From contig JAAALK010000286.1 in assembly GCA_019279435.1 (NCBI GenBank), forward strand, positions 37,571,712 through 37,635,711: a DNA stretch of 64,000 nt, read 5' to 3'. How positions within the stretch are numbered: the stretch's first letter is position 1; each line of letters starts with the position of its first letter. Positions 9,487 through 21,400 of this stretch are shown here, piece by piece. The notes beneath the pieces were generated by a model. It worked only from the letters and a program-made list of their open reading frames with translations, had not been told where the DNA came from and made no database searches. This DNA comes from Zizania palustris. Its lineage: Eukaryota; Streptophyta; Magnoliopsida; Poales; Poaceae. The translations under genes were made by a program, and so were the position numbers.

Positions 9487-12400
9487 CTAATGAAAATAAA
9501 GAAAGATACAGTTTAACAGACAAAAGATACGAAAGTGTAGAGATGGAAAAGGGCTCTAATTGATTCCTGAAGTGAAGGCACAATCATTCCTGAAAGAAAT
9601 AATGCACAACATTTTTTTATATCATCGAGCAAGTGCTAGGGTGTCACGCGCCACGCAAGAAGGGGCCTGCAGGACAACCCACAGCCCAATCAGGCCCGTG
9701 CATACTGTTCACGTGAACAGTACCATGTTGTACTGTAGCAGATTAATAATTAGAGATTATATTAGGTTAAGAATCCAATTAGGTTAAGATTCTAATTTAG
9801 TTAGGATTGAGTTGTTAGATTAAATGAGTCCTGGTATATTAAGGTTGTTAGAATCGGATTAAGGTTGTTAGATTAGATTAGCCTTGTGCCTATATAAACA
9901 AGGCTGATGCACTTAAGGAAATCATCGAGTGTTTATATAGGCATGGCTCCGTCGCGTCGACGAGGGTTAGGGCCTCGGTCAATTCTTCAGTTATTGATAG
10001 CAAAACATTGTGACTGAATTGATAACTAGAGAATTGACCGAGGCCCTGACCCTCATCGGCGCGACGGAGCCACGCTCCACGTCACACTGTCAAGGCAGGG
10101 ATACAATAAAGAGGCTAAGCCTTTTCTAAACACTCGATGATTTCCTCTAGTGCATCAACCCTGTTTATATAGGCACAAGGCTGATCTAATCTAACAACCT
10201 TAATCTGATTCTAATAACTTTAATCTACTAGGACTCATTTAATCTAACAACTCAATCCTAACTAAATTGGAATCTTAACCTAATTAGACTCTTAACCTAA
10301 TCTAATTTTAATTATTAATCTGCTACAGTACCGCACGGTACTATTCACGGGTCTGATTGGGCTGCGGGTTGGCCTGCAGGCCCCTTCTTACGTGGCGCGT
10401 GACATCACTCCCCTCCTTGAAAACCAGTTCGTCCTCGAGCTAGGCCGTTGGTGCTGCCAACCGCCGGCTAGGCTGTCGTCCGTGCACGTGAGGATGCTAC
10501 CAAGACACGTCGAGGCGGACCCCCAGCTTTGTCGATCCTGCAATAGTAGTTGTTGGGGGAAAATATCTCATCTTCGGGGTTATTGCCGAAGCAACATAAA
10601 GGCAGACAGCGGATTCGAAGGTTCCCAGACGATCATCTTCGAAGATACTCGGAACTCGGTTCGAAGTACGAAGATAGGCATTGGTTCGAAGTACATCTTC
10701 GAACTAAGGCTTTTCAAGATCTTTTCTGCCAGCTAAGATGGAAGACTTATCTTCTTTCTCATTAGATTAGTCTTTTACCATTTTAGCCCTATCAAGGGAA
10801 CCGAATAGTTTCCACTATGTCGGTTGTAATAGAGGGGTAAATAGGTCTTTTCTTTAATGTTTGGGCCTATAAATACCCCCATTTCACCCTGTAATAGGGA
10901 CCGAATACAAGTTATTCAATACACACATTCGAACTATTCTAAGTTATTATCCTTTCGAAGGCTTAGAACAGTTTGCTTCACAAACACTTCGTTTGTTAGT
11001 TTCTTTTCCACAGAAACCTGTTAGCGTAATCTTTTACGCCAACAGTTGGCGCCGTCCGTGGGGAACCTAGTCCGAAAAACTTCGTTCTCTACCAACTTCT
11101 TACATCATGCCTCCTAAGCGGAGTGCACCCCGCAATCCCACTCGGAGGTCCTCTCGGATCTCCGGAGAGATACCCTTCGACACAGTTGAAGTCGGAGGGC
11201 CTTCGACTTTCCCTCCACACACTCCGGAAGGGGCTTCCATCCCTCGCTCATACGAAGCTTCTCCGCCAACCCCTTCCATACTCCGACCGCCCGGAGTCCC
11301 TTCTCCACCCTCCATCCCAATTCGAACTGATCCTACCAGTTCTCAAGACCCGGAAGATCCTTCCGGAGGAAATGAAAATAATCTTGGAGATATGGTCACT
11401 CAAATGGCCAACCTTCAAGCTGAAGTGGCAAGGTGGTGACAGGAAGCTGCGAGCAGGCTTCGCTCTCAAGCCACCCCAACCATCCCAGAAGTGCCCGAAG
11501 ACGACGATCTTAATTATCCCGAAGCCCCGGAGAACGCCTCCTTTGACAATGAATCTCCGCTGCATCCTGAGCTGCAGAAGGTTCGCTTTGATCCAAAGTT
11601 CAAAACTTCGAAGCTCTGTAAGTATGCCGGAGATGAAGATCCCGGAGAGTTCGTTCGGTCTTATGCCCTAGCAATTGAGGCTAGCGGAGGTGTTCGAGAC
11701 ACCATGGCGAAGTGCTTCCCTTTGGCTCTTCAAGGAGTGGCATTGAGATGGTTCTGGTCCTTAAAGCCAGGATCAATCAATTCATGGTCGCAGCTGAAGA
11801 AGAAGTTTATAAGCAACTTTCAAGGTACCTTCGTGCCTCCTATGTCAACAGGAAGCCTTTTTCAGGTGAAACAGCTCCCCGGAGAAACATTGAGGCAGTA
11901 CTTTAAGCGCTTCGCTCATACGAAGTCGCAAATTCGGGGGCTGTCCACATCTTCAGTGGTTGATGCAGCTCGGGAAGGCGTCAGTCATCAAGGCCTTCTG
12001 GATAAACTGCATCGAAAGAGCATCTCCTCAGTCTCTCAGTTGATGTCATACTTCGAGGAGTATGCGAGGTCAAAAGAGGGTTGGCTTTGGAGGACTGCTG
12101 CTACTTCGTCCATATTGCAAGAAGTCAAAGTAGAAGTGAAAACTTCGGCACAGCCGCAGGAACCAGTCTTCGAAGTGCAACATGATCGGAGAAGAGGGCA
12201 AAAGCACTCTCGTTCTGAAGTCATGAATATTGCACCCCCACAGAAGTTTGCACCAAGAGCTCCACAGTCTACGGGGAACAAGGCCAGCGGCTGGAGGCCG
12301 CCAGGGAAAACGGCTGGCAAGGGCCAGACCCTTTTCTGCTGCATTCACGGAGAAAATCGAAGCCATGCAACTGATACTTGCAAGGCTATACTTACCCTGA

Positions 12401-15400
12401 GGGGAGAGTACTTAGAGAGAACTTCGGGTCGAGGCAGTACCGAGTACCGACCGAAGTCCAGCGGCAACGCGCCCAGAGCCGGTCCAGGCTGTGGCGCGGA
12501 TAGAAAACTTTGATGCTGCAAGACACCCTCCGGTGGCCAATGTTATGCCACCTCCGAAACAAGAGGAAGGGCAAGATAGAGGAAAAAAAGTAGTTCTCCC
12601 TATCTCCGGAGGAGGTACCCTCGGAAGCATGTCCAAGAGACAGCGAAGAGAGTACGTTCGGGAAGTAGGTCATATTGGGACTTCGTCATCTGCAGCTGCA
12701 ATGCCGGAGTGGTCTCACGTTCCGATATCTTTCTCTGCGGAGGATGCAGCTGGTATTAAGTTCCCGCACGCAGATCCATTGGTTATCACTGCTAATATTG
12801 CGGGCACTGAAGTCCGAAGGGTGTTAATTGACGGAGGTAGCTCGGCAGATATCATTTTTGTTCAAGCCTTCGATCAGTTATGCATTTCCAGGAAGCATCT
12901 TCTTCCAGCGGCTCGTCCTTTGCAAGGCTTCGCAGGACCCCCGCTTGATGCACTTGGTCAGATAGGCCTGAAAGTTACCTTCGGAGAAGGTTTATTAGCC
13001 CGGACTGAAGAAGTAATTTTCGATGTGATAGATGCCCCGTATGCTTATAACGTCATCTTCGGAAGGGGCATGCTGAACCAGTTCGGAGCTGTGGCGCATC
13101 ACAATTACTTGTGCATGAAGATGCCCACACAAGCAGGGGTCCTTACAATCTTCGGAGATCAAGCCATTGCTCGGAGGGCGGAATATGGTCATGGTCCCCC
13201 TCTTGATCCGAGGCAAGTAAACAGTGTACAAAATAATGAAGAAATTTTTTCAGCCTCCTCCGAAGCTTCGAAGAAGTCTTTTCCGAGACCAAGTCCTGAA
13301 GGAGAGATTGCAACGAAGGTCATTGTTAAAGATGGTAAAGAGTACACTTTTCAATTTGGTAAAGATTTACCTCCTGAAGTTGCAACCTCCTTGGAAAAGG
13401 TGGTGGAAGAAAATTTGGATGTCTTCGCTTGGTCTGACGAAGATATCACCGGAGTCGATCGGGATATCATTGAACACAGTTTACTTGTAAACCCGAAGGC
13501 CCGGCCTGTTCGACAAGGACTCCGGAAGATGTCCGCAGAGAGAGCTGCTCTAGCTAAGGACGAAGTTGAAAAATTATTGAAGGCTGGGATTATCAGAGAA
13601 GTGGCTCACACAGAATGGTTAGCCAACCCAGTCTTCGTCAGAAAGAAGTCTTCCGGGAAGTGGCGCATGTGCATTGATTTCACATCTTTGAATAAAGCAT
13701 GCCCACGTGACCCCTACCCCATGCCCCGAATAGATCAACTGGTTGACTCCACCGCAGGTTCGGAGTTACTAAGCTTCCTCGACGCGTATTCTGGTTATCA
13801 TCAAATATGGTTGAAGCGCGAAGATGAAATCAAGACAAGCTTCGTAACTCCTTCGGGAGTCTTCTGCTATGTAAGAATGCCCTTTGGCCTAAGAAATGCC
13901 GGGGCTACTTTTTCAAGATTAGTTGCTAAGGCTCTAGGTCATCAACTAGGTCGCAATGTGGATGCCTATATGGATGATATTGTAATAAAGAGTGCTTTAA
14001 AGCACCAACATAGCCTAGACTTAGCAGAAACATTCAATAGCCTTCGGGCATGTGGGATCCGTCTTAACCCCGAAAAATGTATATTCGGAGCTAAGGCTGG
14101 AAAATTGTTAGGGTATTTAGTTTCAAGCAGGGGAATTGAAGCTAGCCCTACTCAAATAATTGCGCTGCAGAAGATGGCTCCTCCGGAGAATTTAAAGCAA
14201 GTGCAAAAGCTGACTGGGCGTCTGGCCGCACTTAGCAGGTTTTTATCAAGGTCTGCGGAGAGGAGCTTGCCAATATTCAAAGCTTTGAAAGGGTCCGAAG
14301 ATTTTGCATGGACACCGGAGTGTCAGAGAAGCTTCGAAGATATTAAAGATTATCTCAGTAATCTTGCTACACTCACGGTGCCTACTGCGGACGAAACCCT
14401 ACTCCTGTACCTTGCAGCTACAGGTTCAGCTGTCAGCGCAGTCCTTGTCAGAGAAGTGGATTTCAATGGGAAGTTGGTCCAAAATCCTGTTTATTTTGTA
14501 TCCGAAGCATTATCAGGAGCGAAGACAAGATACTCCGAACTTGAGAAGTTCGTTTATGCTCTGATAATGGCTTCGAGGAAGCTAAGACATTATTTTTTGG
14601 CTCATAATGTAATTGTACCAACTTCGTATCCCTTAGGAGATATGCTCCGAAACAAAGATTCCACTGGAAGGATTGGAAAGTGGGCAGTCGAGCTAGCACC
14701 CTTCGGCATATCTTTCTTGGCAAGGACAGCTATCAAATCCCAAGTCCTAGCAGACTTCGTAGCAGAGTGGACTCCACCTGCGAATTTGACTCCGGAAAAA
14801 TCAAGTGACGGAGTTTGGACTGTTTACTCCGATGGGGCTTTCCAAGCATCCGGAGCAGGCATTGGGGCAGTGTTGATTTCACCGTCAGGGCAAAGAGCAA
14901 TGTACTCCGCAAGACTCAACTTTAAGTCTACCAATAATATAGCGGAGTACGAAGGGATTTTATTGGGACTCCGGAAAGCACGTGCTCTAGGGGCTACAAG
15001 AATAATTATAAAGATAGATTCTCAGATAGTAGCAGGGCATGTAGACAAAAGTTTTCAAGTTCGGCATCCACAGCTTGCAAAGTACTTAGAAGAAATCCGC
15101 AAAATCGAAGCACACTTCAAGGGTATTTCCATTCGGAGTATACCAAGAGCGGAAAACGTGCAAGCGGACATTTTAGCGAAGACTGCAGCCGGAGCTGTGG
15201 ATGTGCCTGAAGAAGCTTTCTATGAGGAGCTCAATATACCTTCGGTGCCACAAATTGCCTCTGCGGAGATTCTTTGCATTCCTAGTGCAGATTGGAAAGA
15301 TTCGATCATAGAACTCTTGCAAGGAGGAACAAATTTGCCCGAAGAGCCCCAGTTGTCAAGATTAAAGCTCAGAGCCAGAAACTATCAGTTAATCAACGGT

Positions 15401-18400
15401 ATATTATACAAGGCCGGAGTATGTTCCCCTCTACTCCGATGTATATCTCAAGCCGAAGGCCAAGAAATTCTTCGAGAAATTCACGAAGGCCTTTGTGGAA
15501 GCCATTTAGCCCCTAGAGCTCTGGCAGGAAAAACACTTCGCCAGGGGCTTTATTGGCCCACAATAACAGCTGATGCGGAGAGCTTGGTCCGCACTTGTCA
15601 AGGATGCCAGTGGATGGGTCGACGAAGTCATCGCCCACCAACAGCTCTTCAAGTCATTGCTCCGGTATGGCCTATGGCCAGATGGGGTATGGATCTAATT
15701 GGTCCCTTTCCGTTAGCAAAGGGAAATCTGAAGTTCGCATTGGTAGCTATTGAATATTTTTTCTAAGTGGGTGGAAGCAGAACCCTTAACAGCTATCACT
15801 TCGAACAATGTGCAGAAATTCTTCTGGAAGAACATTATTTGTCGGTTCGGAGTGCCTAGATACCTCACAGTTGATAATGGAACACAGTTCGACGCAGAAC
15901 CCTTCAGGAAGTTTTGCGAAGACCTAGGCATTCAGCTATGTTTTGCTGCAGTGAGGCATCCTCAGTCGAATGGAGCCGTAGAACGAGCCAATGGAAATAT
16001 TTTATTAGGGCTAAATCGAAGAATAGTAGGATTAGCAAAGGGACTGTGGACCGAAGAGCTTCCGAAGATTCTGTGGTCCATTCGGACTACGCAAACAAGG
16101 TCCACAGGTTTTACTCCGTTCAGACTACTATTCGAAGATGAAGCTATGACTCCAACGGAGCTCAAAGGGGGATCATTTCGCAGCACCGAACCGGACATTG
16201 AAGAAGAAAGACAAGCTTCGTTAGACTTATCAGAAGAAACAAGACTTCGAGCTGTAGCTAATTTATCAAAGTATCATCAGCAGACGAAGGCTTGGTATGA
16301 CCCGAAGGTTAAGGTCAATGAACTAAGACCGGGTCATCTTGTTCTACGAAGCATTATAGCACCAGGAAAGTTAGGCAATAAATGGGAAGGTCCATACCTA
16401 ATTGTCCGCTCAGGGCGCCCTGGTTCATTTAAATTAGCTAATTTAGAAGGTGAAGAGTTAGCACATACTTGGCATGCGGAGCACCTAAAGCGATACTTCG
16501 CATAAGGGCTCCTTGTAATTCGCTTGTAATCATCTTCTAAATCAATAAAGCATATGACCCTGATAGTGTCTTCCCCTCATAGACTTCCAGCTTCCAAGTG
16601 GACGCACTGGAACCGCGGGGTCGACCGAGAGGGAAGTGTCATGAAGCTGGGTTGTATTTTCGGACTTCGAACCCATAAAGTTCGAAGCTTCCGACGTGGG
16701 GGCTGACATAATCCGGAGCCCAGGCCACCGGCTTGTAGGCATCCGTAAAAGAGCCCAAAACCACATCCTACGGAGTCCAAGCCATTGGCTGGTAGACTTC
16801 CGTAAAAAGAGCCGAAGGTAGCCAAATCTGCGAAGTCCAAGCCATTGGCTGGTAGACTTCTGCAAAAAGAGCCGAAGGTGGCCAAAATATACGGAGTCCA
16901 AGCCATTGGCTGGTAGACATCCGTAAAAAGAGTCCAAAGAGACCATTGCAAACTCCGAACCATTGGTTCGTCAGAGATCACAAAAATAAGCCGAAGGTGG
17001 CTAAAGCAAAACAGCATTTGAACCATGAGCTTCGAATGTCTGTTAACATAGTCCAAAGTGACAAATTTTTTAAGACACTAAAGTGTCCTGAAAGTTATCT
17101 CAACTGATTTCTTTCATAAAACAAAGGTACTAAATTACCATTCTTCTGACTACAAATAGTCGAAGACATTTCATAAGATTTTAAAAGATCTTTAAATGAC
17201 AGAGGGGCTCCGAACCCCCAAAAAATTGTACTCCGAAGTTTTTTCTTTGCGCATAACCATCTTTGAATACATTTCGAAGTTGCTTATACCCAAAGAGGGG
17301 CTAGTAAATATGGAGACAATTTTAAATCGGCATTCATTATTGAAATAAATGTGTTTACAGATTACACTATGAAAAATTGGTATCTATACCAAGAAGGAAT
17401 CGGAGACCTCTTCGGTCCCGAGAGCTAGGGGTGGAACGACTAGTTCCAACATCGGAAGTTCTAAGAACTTTACGTTTAACTCTCTTCCTCCCCCTCGAAG
17501 CTCTAAAATCCTTCTGCTCTTGTTGAAGCTCGGCCCAAGTTCGAAGCCGTTCGGGGCTTCTTTCCTAGCTTCTAAGATCTTCAGATCTTTTATTTCGAGC
17601 TTCACTTTCGTCTTCAGACCAAATAGTGTCTTCAGAAGACGAGGTGTTTGCGTCAACCTCTTTCTCTTCCTCTTTAATATAAGACATTACATCTTTGATT
17701 ACTTCGGGCGCAATTATGCCGGAGTTATCTCGAGGAATTAGGAATCGAGGGCGCTTGTAAGTCTTTAGAAGTTCGAAGGTATTCCATAATGAGCGAAGTT
17801 CGTCGTTAAGCTCTAACACTTCGATGTCTTCCATAAGAGGCAAAGCCTAAAAATATAACAAACAAGATTTTCATTGATAAAATGTTTACAAGCATAAAGC
17901 TTTACATAATCAAAAATCCTAAATGATTCCTAAACCTGCGGGTTCGGAGGAGGCTGACTGCTCGAAGCTTGGTTCCGAACTTGCTTCTGGCGTTGGCCTT
18001 CATCAATCCAAGCCTTGATCGCGGAACGACCTTCGGCTCTCCATGAGGTTTGAAAGGCTCGCCAGGCTGCAGTCACGCCTTCGGAAGGATTTAAAAGCCG
18101 CTTGTCGTCGAAGGTAATGGAGCCCTCTGCGCTCGGAGTGATGGTTCGGCCCAAATCCTCGTAGTAACGAAGTAGTCCGAGGGCAGACACTTGTCCGGAG
18201 AGTTCTCCGTAACGAATGCCTGCCGTCTTCATTTGCTTCGCTGCTCCTTGGATCCTTTTTAACCGGCGCAGCAGAGTCACGTTATCATCCGAAGGAAGTG
18301 ATCCAGTAGTACCGAAGTACTCTAGAACACCTAACATCTGTTCGATGACCTCCGTAGCTACCTTCTCCGACTTAAGCTTTTCTTCAATTAGTGCATCCTT

Positions 18401-21400
18401 GCTCGAAGTCGTTTCTGCCAAAACTCCGGAAATCCTAGCATTCTCCGTAGTTAAAATATTCTTCTGGTTTAGGAGTTGGCTAGCTTCCTCTTGGAGCCTT
18501 ACAAGTTCGGACCCAGCACTAGCATGCTCCAACCGCACCTTTTCAATTTCAGCCCGAAGCACGATTCTTTCTACTTCGAGCTCCTTATTAGCAGCCTCCA
18601 AGCCCTGTCTGGCCCTACGCTTCGTTGAAATCATGTTATCCATTTGAACCACTCTAGCTTCGGAGAAAGACAAGTTGTGTTTGAGAGCTTCATTTTCTTC
18701 CCGAAGCTGAGCAATTTCATTCTCGCTTGATAAAGTTACAGCGCGAGCCAAGACCGCTTGCTGAGAAAAGAAAAAACTAAAGTAAGAAATTATTCATGTA
18801 TAATTTGCTACTGGTTCGAAGATGTACTCCGAACCCAATATAATTCGCTAAAGATATTGGCTCGAAGGTGCTCCGTACCTGGTAGGCCGCTCGTTCCAGG
18901 GCAACGTTAAGCTCCGAACTCTTCGCCCTGCTTAATTTTGCTACCAGCTCTGTCTCCCCGACTTCGCGACTCACTCGACCTAAAGGTTTGAGCAGAGTCC
19001 GAAGCCCAGTTTGCTCCAAGAAAGGAGTTAAGAGAGGGAGCATTGCCGAAGCCTCTTGGTCATCCCTGCTTGGCGAAGGTCCGGAGCGTTTTCCTGAGGT
19101 CCTTGGAACTTCGGAAGATGGCCCCCCCTCAGTTGATTCACCTTCATCTGTTGACTCAGACGAAGTTGATCCTTGAGTAGGGAGAGGCTCTATGTGTCTT
19201 TTACCCCTTCCAGGCCCCTGTTGAGTGACCTCTGGGTGCGGCTCCGAAGTTGTCGAAGGCCTTTGAATTGTGTCTTCGTGATGTACTTCTTCCGAAGGGG
19301 GCTCTGCAAAAGCAAAGGTATTAAACATTGTATAATTTTGCAGAAAATAATAAGAGAATTATGCGAAGTCTACCTTCGGCATTTTGGGGGCATTCGAGCA
19401 CCGGACTGCTCGGAGGATCGAAGGTGAGGTCTTCGTCTGAATCCACAGTTAAAATTTCAGCTGCCGGAGTATCTCCGTGAGCAGTCCTCCCTTCATCCAC
19501 AACTGAAGTTGTAACTTCAACTTCATCTTCGCCCATAGGGGCTTCGATTTGCTCTTCTTCTTGAGCATCCGGAGCTCTCACTTCTTCAATATTAGCTTGA
19601 GGCTCCGGCATACCTGCAGTATCTTCAATGTGAATATTTTGTTGAGCTGCATCTTCATCAATCAATCTCACTAATAATATACCTTCATCTTCTTTAGAAC
19701 CGGAGATTGAGGTTCTTGAGCTCGAAGGCGCAGGATTCGAAGGTGCGAGATTTTTCGGCTTCCGAGCCACCTTCTTCACCGGAGTCTTTGCGGAGCTCAA
19801 AGCTCCGGCTTCAGCTATCCTCTTCTTGGGTCCTTTCTCCGAAGGCACCCAGTCCATCAGAGGGGGCGGAGTCAACTCCAACATTCCCCATACTCTGTTA
19901 AACCTCTCCCAACTCCCGACCAATTTAACTCTCCATTCTTTTTCAGTCGGAGTTGGGGCACCCAAAATCTTCTCTGAAGCCCTTACAATTTGCTCTGAAG
20001 TAATAGGGGCTGAAGAAGCTAAAAAATAAATCAAATTAGTCTTTCTTCGAAGTAAATATGTATAATGCATGTTGGTTTCGAAGTTACCTGTAGGGCTCGA
20101 AGTCAAGTTGATCTTGCGGAGACCGCCTTCCGAGTCATCTTCGAAGACGATAGGCCAGTTGGCCATCAACGGAGAAATTTGCAAGCCAAAAAATTCTTCG
20201 GCCAAGTCTCGCATACTTAACCTTCGGCTAATCTTTTGAAGCAGGTTAAGACGAGCTTCGAGCTGACCTTCGTTGGGCTGCACCAAAGCTTCCTTCCGGA
20301 ATTGAATTTCTTTGAGGGGCCCAGCCAGAGGACTGCTTGCCCCAACTTCGGCATAGAACCATCTTAGAATCCAATCAGTATACCATCTGGCATTGATGGT
20401 TTTGGCAGGAAATTGAAGAGCATACTCATCTCGAAGCCTAAAGTTAATACTGCCGAAGGATACTAATACTTTTTCACCTCCGGGGCCTACGAAGGTCTTT
20501 GGTTGGCATGTAGCCCTATGCAATGCGGCGAAGATTTCTGCCCTTCCTTCGCACCCTTCGGCTCTCAAGGCCCATTCGAAGATAGCCAATCTAGCTACCG
20601 CATTCGGAGATAATTGAGGGAAGGTTACATGGAACAGATCCAGTACCTCTGCCAGGAAGTCCACTGCAGGGAGGCCCAAGCCAGCTTCGAAGAAGGCTTC
20701 GAATACCACTACTTCTCCGGGTCTTGGCGTTGGAATCATCTCTTTGCCTGGCTTCCGAATCATAACTCCATTACTGATTTTTCCTCCCGCTGCGATTGCC
20801 AGTGACTCTCTTTTGCAGGTAGAAGACCCCAACTGGAAAGACTAATCCAAATACTTTGTCGATGGTGGGCACAGACCTTGGTCATCGGCGATTTGGGGAT
20901 TTCTCCCTCCTGCCGCCATTGATGTCACCGCCGGTACCGAAGGTACCGCCGCCAATGCTGCTGCCGCTGCTGCTGCAGCCGCCTGCTGCCGAGCCAAAGC
21001 CGACGGAGGTGCAGATCCCTTAGTCTTCACCATCGCGATCGCCGGATTGCTTTGAAGAAATGGAGGCTAGGGCTCAAGAACTCAAAGGGCTAAAAAGTTT
21101 TTGATTGCTAGAATGCGGTGAAAAGGTAACCGGGTAACTTCTAGGCCTTCTATTTATAACCTAGATTTCACTTTTTTACCGTTAATCCATGTCGTTTCGC
21201 ATTCCTGCCGTTACTTTTCCCCGAGATTAACGCTTACTACAGTTTCCGTTGGAAACAGAAACTTAACGGCTATTTTCTCTAAGCCTAAAAGACTTTCGAA
21301 CTTCTTGAGTCGGTTCTAAGATAGTTCGAAAAACAATTACCTTAAGACCGATTCAGAGTTCATATCTTCATGCATTTCGAAGATAAAATAAAAACCAATA

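Noticed and set aside
16701..16985. Possible CRISPR array
   Set aside because: Units are contiguous and diverged, with no unique spacers, inside a plant retrotransposon; plant nuclear genomes lack CRISPR arrays.
16542..17056. Minus-strand ORFs with repeated SLPANGLD-like peptides
   Set aside because: They translate the 60-bp tandem repeat and overlap one another in two frames.
18216..18647. Plus-strand 143-codon ORF in the Tat 3' region
   Set aside because: Shadow of the coiled-coil exon of the antisense gene; Ser/Leu-rich and without a domain.
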